Below, in pieces: positions 1-7,167 of a DNA stretch of 10,877 nt. Position 1 is the first letter of the stretch; each line of letters starts with the position of its first letter. The notes beneath the pieces are model-generated. The model made no database searches. It had not been told where the DNA came from and saw only the letters and a program-made list of their open reading frames with translations. Origin of the DNA: Candidatus Aerophobota bacterium. Its GTDB lineage: Bacteria; Aerophobota; Aerophobia; Aerophobales; AE-B3A. The stretch covers positions 1 through 10,877 of the forward strand of contig DAOVGK010000087.1 of the NCBI GenBank assembly GCA_030672445.1. Reading direction: 5' to 3'. The translations under genes and the position numbers were made by a program.

Positions 1-753
1 TTTTTGCTCTACTAGCCTTTTGGTCTTTTGGATAACTAATTCTGCTACGCGGATATGGCTCTTTGGGGGCTCATCAAAGGTGGAAAAGACGACTTCTCCA
101 TCCACGGATCGTTGCATATCGGGGACTTCTTCCGGTCGCTCATCAATCAAAAGAACTATAAGTTCTATCTTGGGATGATTGCTGGTAAAGCCTTTAGCGA
201 TTTTTTGCAGCAATATAGTTTTTCCCGTCTTGGGAGGCGCAACAATGAGACCCCTCTGACCCTTGCCCAGAGGAGCGATAAGATCCATCAAACGAGCACA
301 AATGTCGCCAGTAGAGTTTTCCAGGGTGATGCGTTCTTCAGGATAAAGAGGGGTTAGGTTTTCAAAGAGAGTTCTTTCTCTTGCCTCTTCAGGATCCTTT
401 CCATTTACCGACTCTACTTTTAACAAGGCAAAGTAATTTTCCCCCTCCTTGGGCGGTCTAATCCGGCCATTTACCGTGTCTCCTTCACGCAGGTCAAATC
501 TTTTAATTTGCGAGGGGGAAACATATATATCATCCGGCCCGGAGATATAGTCTGATCTCAAGAATCCATATCCCTCAGCAAGAATATCTAACACCCCGCA
601 TCCGTAAGCTTCCTTTTCCCGATCAATCTCATTCTGTATTATCTTAAATATGAGATTCTGCTTTTTCAGATGACGATAATTCTCAATCTTCCTCTCTTCT
701 GCCATCTGATGTAGCTCAGCAATATTTTTCTTTTGTAGGTCAGTAATATTCAC
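1..753 (-). CDS. rho: Transcription termination factor Rho (N-terminal 251 codons, cut by the window edge)
   Basis: Rho is a hexameric RNA-dependent ATPase and helicase that ends transcription of untranslated RNA. I translated the minus strand from a GTG at 753-751, which has an excellent Shine-Dalgarno AAGGAGG (761-767) seven bases ahead; the frame stays open to base 1. Residues 1-45 resemble the Rho N-terminal helical domain. About residues 50-125 are the cold-shock-like RNA-binding domain, with GYGFLRS (61-67) and [10 protein letters not shown] (74-83). Residues 166-179 hold the P-loop, ending APPKTGKT, and [13 protein letters not shown] (198-210) is the Walker B region, followed by the conserved STFDEPP (224-230). 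Full Rho is about 420 residues, so the Q- and R-loop part is off the window. The start overlaps the end of nnr by 14 bases, so translation is probably coupled. Identification is firm; only the 3' end is unseen. Confidence 0.96.
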   Translation of the reverse strand, partial: MNITDLQKKNIAELHQMAEERKIENYRHLKKQNLIFKIIQNEIDREKEAYGCGVLDILAEGYGFLRSDYISGPDDIYVSPSQIKRFDLREGDTVNGRIRPPKEGENYFALLKVESVNGKDPEEARERTLFENLTPLYPEERITLENSTGDICARLMDLIAPLGKGQRGLIVAPPKTGKTILLQKIAKGFTSNHPKIELIVLLIDERPEEVPDMQRSVDGEVVFSTFDEPPKSHIRVAELVIQKTKRLVEQK

Positions 754-2299
754 TTTTTACCCTCCTTATAGCGTCAGGAAGATTCTCTAAGACATCCCCA
801 GCTATGAGGCTTGTTTCTCCCCTTTTTTGAGCAGCAAGGTCTCCGGCAAGTCCATGAAGATATACCCCCATCTGGGCGGCTAACAAAGGCGAGAACCCCT
901 GTACTAATAGACCACCGATGATGCCGGTAAGAACATCCCCGGTTCCTCCGCTAGCCATTCCTGGATTGCCAGTGGAGTTGATCCAGCTGTTACCTTCTTT
1001 GTCAGCTATTATGGTTCCTGCCCCTTTCAGTACAGCGATGGCTCCGGCTACTTTAGCCAGAGAAATAGTAGATTCAATTCTATCCTTTTGAACCTCTTCT
1101 ACTGTAGTTTCTAAAAGTCTGCTCATCTCCCCCGGATGAGGGGTGATGATCAAAGGGGATCTATATTTTTGGAGTAGAGAAATTTCACCCACAAGGTTGT
1201 TTATTCCATCTGCATCAAGAACCAGAGGAATGTCTAATCCTCCCATAATCATTTTCACCAGTTTTTTAGTCTCCTCCTCTACCGAGATACCTGGACCTAA
1301 AACCATTGCCCTGCATCTACCACTAAATTCTTCAATTTTTCCGAATGCCTCAGAAGACAGAGTCTTTTGTGGGGTCTCGGGAAGAGGCAAAGTCATCACT
1401 TCAGTCAATTTAATTTCTAAAATTGGATTTAAACTTTCTGAAATCCCTAACGTTACCAGACCTGCCCCTACCCTGAGAGCAGAAAGAGCTGTTAAGGTGG
1501 CTGCTCCTGTCATACCCAGCGAACCAGCAATTACCAGAAGGTGGCCAAAATTTCCCTTATGAGAAGAAAGTTTTCTATAAAATAAATCTTTTTGGATGTC
1601 AGAAGAGATAAGAAGATTGCATCTAATTTTTTCCTCGCCCAGAGAAGAAGGAATTCCTATATCCACCACCTCTATTTTTCCTGCATAGTTTATGCCTGGA
1701 TAAAGATACAATCCCCTTTTGGGATAGGCAAAGGTCACCGTAAAATTTGCTTTAATAGCCTCTCCCGGTACCTCACCCGTGTCAGCATCTAAGCCAGTAG
1801 GAAGATCTACGGCTATAGTATGCCTTGAGCACTGGTTGATTAGGCTAACAACTTCTCTCATTAATCCTCTAAGAGGAAGAGTGGAGCCGGTTCCCAGAAG
1901 AGCATCTACAATTATATCAGCATGGTTGAGTTCCTGGTGTAAGAGCTTTAGATCCTGAGTGGAGTTAACTTCCTTTACCTCTATCCCCAATCTCTCAGCT
2001 ATGGATAGATTTGTAGCCGCATCTCCTTTGATTCTGTTTTTCTCGGCCAAAAGGAACACTTTCACTCCCACTCCCCGGTTAAAGAGATGCCTGGCTACTA
2101 CCATTCCGTCTCCTCCGTTGTTACCCGGACCACAGAGGATATGGACAGACTTTCCCGGAAGTGGAGAGTACTCTTTTTCTATTACTTCTACCACTTTGAT
2201 ACCGGCATTTTCCATAAGCACTATACTAGGTATTCCTATCGTCTTTATGGCAAGTTTGTCTAATTTTTGCATTTCTTGTGAGGTAACCACCTTCATCAT
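740..2299 (-). CDS. nnr: Bifunctional NAD(P)H-hydrate epimerase / ADP-dependent NAD(P)H-hydrate dehydratase
   Basis: This is a metabolite-repair enzyme: hydrated NADH or NADPH is epimerised by the N-terminal YjeF_N domain and dehydrated back to the cofactor by the C-terminal ribokinase-like domain. The 519 residues match the usual two-domain length. The first domain, about 1-215, shows [16 protein letters not shown] (57-72) and [16 protein letters not shown] (164-179). The second, about 235-515, shows [14 protein letters not shown] (247-260), TPHPGEM (386-392) and the nucleotide-binding [15 protein letters not shown] (445-459). The ATG at 2299-2297 shares one base with the acpS stop (TGATG); a second ATG follows directly and could also serve. 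A purine-rich GAAGGAAAG lies just upstream. It is the fourth gene of the dapL-pdxJ-acpS-nnr-rho run, and its end overlaps the rho start. Cytosolic. No anomalies seen. Confidence 0.96.
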   Translation of the reverse strand: MMKVVTSQEMQKLDKLAIKTIGIPSIVLMENAGIKVVEVIEKEYSPLPGKSVHILCGPGNNGGDGMVVARHLFNRGVGVKVFLLAEKNRIKGDAATNLSIAERLGIEVKEVNSTQDLKLLHQELNHADIIVDALLGTGSTLPLRGLMREVVSLINQCSRHTIAVDLPTGLDADTGEVPGEAIKANFTVTFAYPKRGLYLYPGINYAGKIEVVDIGIPSSLGEEKIRCNLLISSDIQKDLFYRKLSSHKGNFGHLLVIAGSLGMTGAATLTALSALRVGAGLVTLGISESLNPILEIKLTEVMTLPLPETPQKTLSSEAFGKIEEFSGRCRAMVLGPGISVEEETKKLVKMIMGGLDIPLVLDADGINNLVGEISLLQKYRSPLIITPHPGEMSRLLETTVEEVQKDRIESTISLAKVAGAIAVLKGAGTIIADKEGNSWINSTGNPGMASGGTGDVLTGIIGGLLVQGFSPLLAAQMGVYLHGLAGDLAAQKRGETSLIAGDVLENLPDAIRRVKSEYY

Positions 2300-2673
2300 C
2301 AGCTCTTTCCTTCTCCAATTGCTATGGCTTGAGCTATAGCGTAATCACTATCATGCGATAGACTAATCAAGATCTTTTTCACTCCTTTGCGCTCAGCAAT
2401 TCTTTTCATCCTCCCCTGAAACACAATGTAGGGCTCGTTGTTTTTCTCTGATAAAACCTCGATATCTTGCCAATATCCACCAGTTCCCAGGGACTTGAAC
2501 ACAGCTTCTTTGGCAGCAAATCTTCCTGCCAGATAAGTGAGTCTTTTTTTCCTTCGACTTGCATCAATCTCTTTAGAGGTAAAGATCCTGCGCTCGAGTC
2601 GAGTTCCCCATCTCTGGAGAGCTCTCTTCAATCTCTCTATTTTAATAATGTCTATTCCTATTGCTTTAATCAT
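2299..2673 (-). CDS. acpS: Holo-[acyl-carrier-protein] synthase
   Basis: AcpS moves the 4'-phosphopantetheine arm from coenzyme A to a serine of apo-ACP, which starts fatty acid synthesis. The 124 residues match the family length. The N-terminal GIDIIKIERL (6-15) carries the Mg-binding Asp8, RFAAKEAVFKSLG (51-63) carries Glu56 and the conserved Lys, and SLSHDSDYAIA (104-114) is the C-terminal strand motif. An upstream ATG at 2739 is open, but it would add 22 Gly-rich residues lying wholly inside the 3' end of pdxJ. The ATG at 2673-2671 gives the standard MIKAIGIDI start and overlaps the pdxJ stop as ATGA, a classical coupling arrangement. Its own ribosome site (AAGGG, five bases away) is weak, so coupling to pdxJ translation is likely. 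Neighbours pdxJ and nnr commonly accompany acpS in bacteria. Confidence 0.95.
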   Translation of the reverse strand: MIKAIGIDIIKIERLKRALQRWGTRLERRIFTSKEIDASRRKKRLTYLAGRFAAKEAVFKSLGTGGYWQDIEVLSEKNNEPYIVFQGRMKRIAERKGVKKILISLSHDSDYAIAQAIAIGEGKS

Positions 2674-3398
2674 AAGGACCCTTGCTGACCAACTAATCTT
2701 ACCATCTCCCTTACCGCCTCCTTCATTCCCACCAGACACGCCCGAGCAACGATAGAGTGGCCTATGCTAACTTCTTCTATCTCTTCTATGAGGCAAATTT
2801 TTCGGACATTCTGATAGTTTAAACCATGTCCGGCGTGAACTTCCAGATCAAGCTTTTTAGCTAGGGCGGCGGCCCCGGCAATTCTTTCCAGTTCGGTGGC
2901 TGAATCGAGCAAATTTGTAGCTTCGGCATAAGGTCCGGTATGGAGCTCCACTACATTTGCTCCCAATTTGTGTGCTTTTCGGACACTGTCTGGAGTTGGA
3001 TTTATAAAGAGAGAAACCGGAATTTCCCTTTGATGAAGAAGGGAAATCACTTCTTTTAACCTGGGGTTTTCCTTGGAAAGATCGAGTCCTCCCTCAGTAG
3101 TTATTTCGGTCTCTTTTTCCGGAACTAAGGTAGCCAGATCGAGTTTTGTTTTTAAGGCGATTTTCACTATCTCCTCGCTGGTTCCCATCTCGAGGTTCAA
3201 TTTAGTGTGTATCATGGCCCGCAAAAGATCTAAGTCACGCGGCTGGATATGCCTTCTATCCCGTCTTAGATGAATGGTTATTCCTTCTGCTCCGCCTAGC
3301 TCTGCCAAAAGTGCGGCAGCTACTGGGTCTGGTTCCTTAACTTTTCTAGCCTCACGCAAAGTAGCTACGTGATCAACATTTACACTTAACTTTGGCAT
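2670..3398 (-). CDS. pdxJ: Pyridoxine 5'-phosphate synthase
   Basis: PdxJ condenses 1-deoxyxylulose 5-phosphate with 3-amino-2-oxopropyl phosphate to make pyridoxine 5'-phosphate in the DXP-dependent vitamin B6 pathway. It is a cytosolic TIM-barrel enzyme, and 242 residues is full length. Family motifs in order: VNVDHVATLREAR (6-18), GITIHLRRDRRHI (39-51), LVPEK (91-95), TTEGGLD (100-106), HTGPYAEA (153-160), HAGHGLNY (188-195) and SIGHSIVARA (211-220). One visible change is Arg47, where the common form of the motif, HLREDRRHI, has Glu. The ATG at 3398-3396 has a good AAGGAG seven bases ahead. Its start lies 26 bases inside the dapL 3' end, and its stop overlaps the acpS start. Its downstream cofactor product, PLP, is needed by DapL encoded just upstream, a plausible functional link that is my inference. 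Confidence 0.96.
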   Translation of the reverse strand: MPKLSVNVDHVATLREARKVKEPDPVAAALLAELGGAEGITIHLRRDRRHIQPRDLDLLRAMIHTKLNLEMGTSEEIVKIALKTKLDLATLVPEKETEITTEGGLDLSKENPRLKEVISLLHQREIPVSLFINPTPDSVRKAHKLGANVVELHTGPYAEATNLLDSATELERIAGAAALAKKLDLEVHAGHGLNYQNVRKICLIEEIEEVSIGHSIVARACLVGMKEAVREMVRLVGQQGSL

Positions 3399-4581
3399 TT
3401 AGAAACTCCTTGCGTATCAAATCATCAGTTCTAATTCTTTTTACCGCCTCCTCTAGTCTTTCTTCACTTACTGTTAAGGCTATCCTAATGTAACCCTCTC
3501 CACAGGAGCCAAAGCCAATGCCGGGAGTGACTACCACTCCACATCTCTGCATGAGGAGCTCAGTAAACTCTAAGGAGGAGGGGCTTGAGGGGATCTTTAG
3601 CCAAAGATAAAAGGTAGCTTTGGGTAGTTGGATCTGCCAATTTATTCTGGCCAGACCTTCAGCCAGGATATCTCTTCTTCGCTGGTAAATCTCTCGTGTC
3701 TTTTCCACGGTATGTTCATTTATCCTCAAAGCCTCTATTCCCGCTTCCTGGACAGCCTGAAAAACACCTGAATCTATATTGGTCTTTACCTCATGCAAAG
3801 TCTCAATTATGGCTCTATTTCCCACGGCAAACCCGATGCGCCAACCTGTCATATTAAAGGTTTTCGATAAAGAATGAAACTCTATGGCTACTTCTTTAGC
3901 TCCTTCTATTTCCATAATACTGGGGGGTGAGTATCCGTCAAAAGAGATTTCTGAATAAGCAAGATCATGACAGAGGACTATATTAAACTCTTTAGCAAAA
4001 TCTATTATAGTCCGAAAGAAATCCCTGCTCGCCACTACTCCCGTGGGATTGTTGGGATAGTTGATGAATAAAACCTTTGCTCTCTGGGCTACTTCCTTGT
4101 CTATTTTTTCCAGAGAAGGTAAAAAGTGGTTTTCCTCCCGGAGAGGCAATCGGTAGGGTTTTCCTCCAGCAAATATAGCCCCTGCCTCATAGACAGGATA
4201 AGCTGGATCAGGTACTAAAGCGATATCTCCCGGATTAATCAGGGCTAAAGATATATGAGCTATCCCCTCTTTAGAGCCAATAAGGGTAAGAACCTCTTTC
4301 TCTGGATCGAGCCCAACCCCAAACCTCCTCCGGTACCATTGAGAGACTGCCCTGCGAAAGGAAAGAAGACCTTGGTAAGAAGGATAACGATGATTCTGGG
4401 GATTTTTAGCGGCCTGGGATAATCTTTTGATAATGGGAGAAGGAGTGGGAAGGTCAGGGTCTCCTATTCCCAGGTCTATAAGATCCTTTCCTTCTTCCCT
4501 TAGACGAGATTTCATTTTATCTAGCTCGGCAAATAAATAGGGTGGAAGCCTAGTTAGCCTTTTCGCTTTCTCTATCTTCAT
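3373..4581 (-). CDS. dapL: LL-diaminopimelate aminotransferase (DapL-type PLP enzyme)
   Basis: DapL converts tetrahydrodipicolinate directly to LL-diaminopimelate using glutamate, bypassing the acyl-blocked steps of lysine and peptidoglycan precursor synthesis. The 402-residue protein is a class I/II aminotransferase: LIDLGIGDPDLPTP (34-47) near the N-terminus, NYPNNPTG (174-181), SLSKTFNMTGWRIGF (237-251) with the PLP-binding Lys240, and IRIAL (365-369) with the carboxylate-binding Arg366. The opening LPPYLFAELDK (12-22) is typical of DapL rather than aspartate aminotransferases. Position two genes downstream of tmRNA and next to dapB supports the lysine assignment; a related alanine-type aminotransferase is the main alternative. 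The ATG at 4581 has an AGGAAG site. The last residues (about 383-402) look like a tail and run over the pdxJ start. Upstream lies repeat copy A, which may separate it from dapB. Confidence 0.9.
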   Translation of the reverse strand: MKIEKAKRLTRLPPYLFAELDKMKSRLREEGKDLIDLGIGDPDLPTPSPIIKRLSQAAKNPQNHRYPSYQGLLSFRRAVSQWYRRRFGVGLDPEKEVLTLIGSKEGIAHISLALINPGDIALVPDPAYPVYEAGAIFAGGKPYRLPLREENHFLPSLEKIDKEVAQRAKVLFINYPNNPTGVVASRDFFRTIIDFAKEFNIVLCHDLAYSEISFDGYSPPSIMEIEGAKEVAIEFHSLSKTFNMTGWRIGFAVGNRAIIETLHEVKTNIDSGVFQAVQEAGIEALRINEHTVEKTREIYQRRRDILAEGLARINWQIQLPKATFYLWLKIPSSPSSLEFTELLMQRCGVVVTPGIGFGSCGEGYIRIALTVSEERLEEAVKRIRTDDLIRKEFLNAKVKCKC

Positions 4582-4600
4582 AATCTTCCTTTTTTAATCA

Positions 4601-4705
4601 TTCAGCCCTATCATATTTCACCGCAGAGCACGCCGAGAACGCTAAGAATCAGGAAAGTTATTGATTCATCTCTGCGCACTCTGCGATCTTTGCGGTGAGC
4701 AGTTA
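4601..4705 (+). repeat. Palindromic MITE-like repeat, copy A
   Basis: This 105-base element lies between dapL and dapB and overlaps the dapB 3' end. Near-terminal inverted repeats CACCGCAGAG (4619-4628) and CTTTGCGGTG (4688-4697) match at 9 of 10 positions, and an inner perfect stem GAATCA/TGATTC (4646-4651 with 4662-4667) closes a 10-base loop, so the element can fold as one long imperfect hairpin. A second copy in the opposite orientation is at 7168-7327. By hand alignment the left arm (4601-4649) matches the reverse complement of 7279-7327 at 45 of 49 bases, and the right arm (4661-4705) matches that of 7168-7212 at 42 of 45. No transposase is nearby. From memory, CACCGCAGAG-type palindromes are dispersed in many genomes, but I cannot name a family here. 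No clear target-site duplication was found. Confidence 0.85.
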
Positions 4706-5490
4706 TCTTTTTTTAATCCTAACACATCCTGAAGGTCGTAGAGTCCCGCCTCTTTGTCCATGATAAATTTCGCTGCCAGAATAGCTCCCCGAACAAAGAT
4801 GGCTCTAGATTCGGCTCGGTGAATAATTTCCAGTCTTTCTCCGGCCCCGGCGAAGAGAACTATGTGATCCCCAATTACACTTCCTCCTCTTACAGCATGG
4901 ATACCTATCTCATCCGGACTTCTTATTTCTCTTTCTCCTTTTCTTCCGTATACCCCTATCTTAGCTAAATCGGTGTCTTTTGTCCTGGCTATGATTTGAG
5001 CAATTTTTTTTGCCGTGCCGCTGGGCGCATCGGCCTTATTTCGGTGGTGAATTTCTATAATTTCTGTATCAAAATCTTCTCCCAGAACGCGGGTTGCCTC
5101 TTCTACCATTTTGTAAAGGAGGTTAATTCCCACGCTCATATTTGGAGAAAGAACCAGAGGGATGCTGCGGGAAGCCTCTTTTAGTCTCTCATATTGCTCG
5201 TCTTCGAACCCGGTAGTGCCTATGACTATGGGAACTTTTTTGCTCTTAGCAACCTCAAGATGTTCGAGTGTTGCCTGGGGGGTAGTAAAGTCAATTATCA
5301 CAGCATCTGGCCGTATTGCTTTTTCCAGGTCAGGGATAACTTCGACTCCTTTTTCGATTTCTTTGCCTAAAGAAGAATGATGGGGAGCTTCTATTGCTCC
5401 AATTAACTTCATCCCCTTTGCCTGACGTACTTTAAGTATAATCTCCTGACCCATCCTTCCCAGAGCACCGCAAACAATAATATTCAGCAT
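4666..5490 (-). CDS. dapB: 4-hydroxy-tetrahydrodipicolinate reductase
   Basis: DapB reduces hydroxytetrahydrodipicolinate with NAD(P)H to tetrahydrodipicolinate, the substrate of DapL encoded next. The protein has 274 residues. The Rossmann motif VCGALGRMGQ is at the N-terminus, GTTGF and SPNMSVGINLLYKMV are mid-protein, and the signature IIEIHHRNKADAPSGTA carries the catalytic His pair and Lys. GIHAVRGGSVIGDH and the AILAAKFI helix close the C-terminal domain. The frame extends upstream to 5625, but that would translate the tmRNA 3' end; the ATG at 5490-5488 gives the normal MLNIIVCGALGRMG start. The Shine-Dalgarno GGGGAAGG is about 12 bases away, rather far. The last 12 residues (NCSPQRSQSAQR) and the stop codon lie inside repeat copy A, so the native end was probably at or near LGLKKD. 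Function should be unaffected, since the added tail follows the folded domain. Confidence 0.94.
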   Translation of the reverse strand: MLNIIVCGALGRMGQEIILKVRQAKGMKLIGAIEAPHHSSLGKEIEKGVEVIPDLEKAIRPDAVIIDFTTPQATLEHLEVAKSKKVPIVIGTTGFEDEQYERLKEASRSIPLVLSPNMSVGINLLYKMVEEATRVLGEDFDTEIIEIHHRNKADAPSGTAKKIAQIIARTKDTDLAKIGVYGRKGEREIRSPDEIGIHAVRGGSVIGDHIVLFAGAGERLEIIHRAESRAIFVRGAILAAKFIMDKEAGLYDLQDVLGLKKDNCSPQRSQSAQR

Positions 5491-5579
5491 CTTTTTATAT
5501 TGCCTTCCCCAAGTGGAAAAAAGAGTAGTAAACAGAATGCGGAAAAACAGTGCCAGCTTTTTAATTATAGGAAGGAATC

Positions 5580-5937
5580 TGGTGGAGGCGGAGGGAATCG
5601 AACCCTCGTCCAGGAACAAAAGCACCGGAACGTCTACATATTTAGTCTACATTTTGAATTCATCTTTACTCCCTCCTGTAGACGGGATGAAGGAAAGACT
5701 AGCAGGTCTGGAGGATTTGCTTTGTTTCCCATCTGCCTGGAAACAAAGCTAGCTCTACTTTCTCACGCCTCTCTTACTCCGTAGAGCAAAAGTGAGGAGA
5801 CGTAGCTACTAGTTGTAGCTAAAAGCAAACGCTGGGTTGGCGTTTAAGTTTAGTTGCCGGATGGATTTACAAGGTATCCGACCACCCTTGCTATGCCATT
5901 CCGATTTTTCTGTCCCTGTCGAAACCGTTTCGCCCCC
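5580..5937 (-). ncRNA. ssrA: Transfer-messenger RNA (tmRNA), one-piece
   Basis: tmRNA with SmpB rescues stalled ribosomes, adding a tag peptide and releasing them. The 358-base RNA begins GGGGGCG (5937-5931) and ends in CGCCTCC plus ACCA with an encoded CCA at 5582-5580. The ends pair over 7 bp including a G3-U wobble, the alanyl-tRNA synthetase identity element. The T arm GAGGG-TTCGATT-CCCTC is present, and helix 2 pairs CAGGGAC with GTTCCTG. I can draw pseudoknot 1 (CAAGG:CCTTG and GTCGGAT:ATCCGGC), pseudoknot 2 (CTCAC:GTGAG and GCTCTAC:GTAGAGC), a strong pseudoknot 3 stem (GCTTTGTTTCC with GGGAAACAAAGC) and pseudoknot 4 (TTCATC:GATGAA and GTCTAC:GTAGAC). The gene follows smpB by 11 bases and dapB follows 89 bases later. 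No clear intrinsic terminator lies between ssrA and dapB. Its tag reading frame is described separately. Confidence 0.97.
5809..5841 (-). other. tmRNA tag reading frame, predicted peptide ANPAFAFSYN
   Basis: Inside tmRNA, the resume codon is taken as GCC at 5841-5839. It is preceded by TAAAC, like the U and A at -5 and -4 in known tmRNAs, and lies 14 bases after pseudoknot 1. Reading on gives Ala-Asn-Pro-Ala-Phe-Ala-Phe-Ser-Tyr-Asn and then TAG (5811-5809), followed by a second in-frame TAG (5808-5806); tandem stops are common in tmRNA. The stop lies in the loop region of a perfect TAGCTAC/GTAGCTA hairpin, the position expected for helix 5. The end SYN differs from the usual LAA-like tail recognised by ClpXP. 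The other two frames give no Ala-led short peptide. Confidence 0.7.
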
Positions 5938-5948
5938 TTTCTTCATTT

Positions 5949-6401
5949 TTAATGAGGATAGTATCTTTTTCGTTCCTTTAATGTACGTTTTATCTCCCGT
6001 TCTATCGAGATTTCTCGAAGCTTTTGTCTTTTATCATACAAATGTTTCCCTTTTGCCAGACCTATCCCTAATTTAACTTTTCCTTTCTTAAAGTATATAC
6101 TTAATGGAATTAATGTCAAGCCCTTTTGAGATAAAGTTCCTATTAGCTTTTTTATTTCGCCATGATGCAGAAGGAGTTTCCGGGGTCTTTTGGGATCCAG
6201 ATTCCCCTGACTGGTGCAAGCATAGGGAGCTATATGAAGGTTATGTAAAAATAGTTCTCCCGAGATTACTCGGACAAAAGAATCAGTGAAGCTTACTTTC
6301 CCCTCCCGGATAGATTTAACTTCTGATCCTTTAAGCACAACCCCTGCTTCCCATCTTTCTAAAATATGGTAATCATGAGTTGCTTTCTTGTTGGTAATCA
6401 A
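5949..6401 (-). CDS. smpB: SsrA-binding protein SmpB
   Basis: SmpB binds the tRNA-like domain of tmRNA and places it in the empty A site of a stalled ribosome. The 150 residues are normal length. Diagnostic stretches are NKKATHDYHILERWEAG (4-20), VLKGSEVKSIREGKV (22-36), the LHIAPY segment (55-60), GKHLYDKRQKLRE (118-130) and a basic C-terminal tail (131-150) that enters the mRNA channel in known complexes. The start is TTG at 6401-6399; no ATG or GTG gives the family N-terminus, and the upstream AGAAGAAG is a modest ribosome site eight bases away. It follows rnfE by four bases and precedes the ssrA 5' end by 11 bases, so the RNA and its partner protein are encoded in tandem. Any ssrA promoter would have to lie in the smpB 3' end, unless the RNA is processed from a shared transcript. 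Confidence 0.95.
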   Translation of the reverse strand: MITNKKATHDYHILERWEAGVVLKGSEVKSIREGKVSFTDSFVRVISGELFLHNLHIAPYACTSQGNLDPKRPRKLLLHHGEIKKLIGTLSQKGLTLIPLSIYFKKGKVKLGIGLAKGKHLYDKRQKLREISIEREIKRTLKERKRYYPH

Positions 6402-6405
6402 TTTT

Positions 6406-7008
6406 TCAACTTCTTCTTTTGGTGAGTAAATTTATCAAACTTATTAGTATTCCCAAGGTGAGAAAGGCACCGGGGGGAAGAATCATAATTACCCAGGGCC
6501 GAAAAGAACCACCAAGAACCTGCAAGCCAAATACGGAGCCTGAACCCAACAGTTCCCTTATAGATCCCAGAATAATCAAAGCGCCAGTAAAACCTACTCC
6601 CATGCCAAGAGCGTCGACCAAAGATGAAAGAGGGGGATTCTTGGAGGTAAAGGCCTCTTGCCTTCCTAAGATTATACAATTTACCACAATTAAGGGAACA
6701 TAGGCACCTAGAGCCTTGCTTATGGAGGGGTAGTTGGCTTTAAAAAAGTAGTCAATCACAGTGACGAAACTGGCAATAATTATGGTAAAGGTAGCAATCC
6801 TCACCTCACGAGGAATGAATTTTCTGAATGAGGAGATAATCAGGCCTGAGCACACCAAGACAAAAATCACTGCAAGCCCCATAGAAAATCCATTTATAGC
6901 GGAGTTAGTTACTGCTAAGGTTGGACACATCCCCAGAAGTTGAACAAAGACAGGATTCTGTTTCCATAAACCCTTAACGAATTCACCGTAAAGCTGATAA
7001 GCTTTCAC
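6406..7008 (-). CDS. rnfE: Rnf/Rsx electron transport complex subunit E
   Basis: RnfE is a membrane subunit of the Rnf complex (or the related RsxABCDGE reducer of SoxR), which couples ferredoxin:NAD electron flow to ion pumping. The sequence has about six hydrophobic segments, and retains GLWKQNPVFVQLLGMCP, PREVRIATFTIIIASFVT, VPLIVVNCIILGRQEAF and ILGSIRELLG, a strong match to RnfE. The two conserved cysteines, in LGMCP and VVNCIIL, correspond to those that hold an intramembrane iron-sulfur centre in Nqr/Rnf. I chose GTG at 7008-7006: AGGGAG lies ten bases ahead, and the distance to GLWK fits the family. An ATG at 7074 would add 22 basic residues but lacks a ribosome site. Other rnf genes (C, D, G, A, B) are absent here, so partners must be elsewhere. 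NqrD is the nearest alternative. Confidence 0.88.
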   Translation of the reverse strand: MKAYQLYGEFVKGLWKQNPVFVQLLGMCPTLAVTNSAINGFSMGLAVIFVLVCSGLIISSFRKFIPREVRIATFTIIIASFVTVIDYFFKANYPSISKALGAYVPLIVVNCIILGRQEAFTSKNPPLSSLVDALGMGVGFTGALIILGSIRELLGSGSVFGLQVLGGSFRPWVIMILPPGAFLTLGILISLINLLTKRRS

Positions 7009-7119
7009 GTGCTCTGGTCTCCCTGGATCTTCTTTGGCAACCCTTCTCTTAAGAATATTAATCTTTTTTCCCATAAAGTCAAGAAAACGAACTCTACTTT
7101 CCTGAAACTGAGATGGAGA

Positions 7120-7132
7120 TTGATCGCATCAA
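7120..7132. promoter_or_regulatory. Short dyad next to the promoter, possible operator
   Basis: TTGATCGCATCAA is a perfect inverted repeat with five-base arms TTGAT/ATCAA around CGC. It ends two bases before the -35 hexamer of the rightward promoter, a suitable place for an activator or repressor. Such a short dyad can arise by chance, and no regulator gene is nearby, so this is a weak call. Confidence 0.25.
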
Positions 7133-7134
7133 CT

Positions 7135-7162
7135 TTGACCTTTGGCGAAATTTTTGTATAAT
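7135..7162 (+). promoter_or_regulatory. Sigma70-type promoter for the phasin-like/hom/rpsB/tsf/pyrH operon
   Basis: The -35 box TTGACC (7135-7140) is separated by 16 bases from a perfect -10 box TATAAT (7157-7162). Transcription should start near 7168-7170, leaving a leader of about 200 bases before the phasin-like ATG at 7370. The spacing is one base short of the ideal 17. It is the best promoter match I saw in the window and points toward the right-hand gene run, in agreement with the divergent layout. Confidence 0.75.
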
Positions 7163-7167
7163 GAATG

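Noticed and set aside
55..357. Rightward 100-codon open frame
   Set aside because: Lies wholly antisense to the rho coding region and its translation resembles no known protein.
2674..2739. N-terminal extension of acpS
   Set aside because: It is Gly-rich, lies inside pdxJ and is absent from the AcpS family; the ATGA overlap start is better.
5500..5579. Intrinsic terminator after ssrA
   Set aside because: The area is T-rich on the minus strand but only AT-only stems of about five pairs could be formed.
5491..5625. N-terminal extension of dapB
   Set aside because: It would translate part of the tmRNA 3' end and add 45 residues before the conserved Rossmann start.
5583..5660. A separate tRNA gene on the minus strand
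   Set aside because: The T arm and CCA end belong to tmRNA; the matching 5' half is at 5937, not within 75 bases.
5500..5784. Rightward frames with peptide GIEPSS-like stretches
   Set aside because: They read the complement of the tmRNA 3' end; this peptide pattern is a well-known artefact of tRNA-like sequence.
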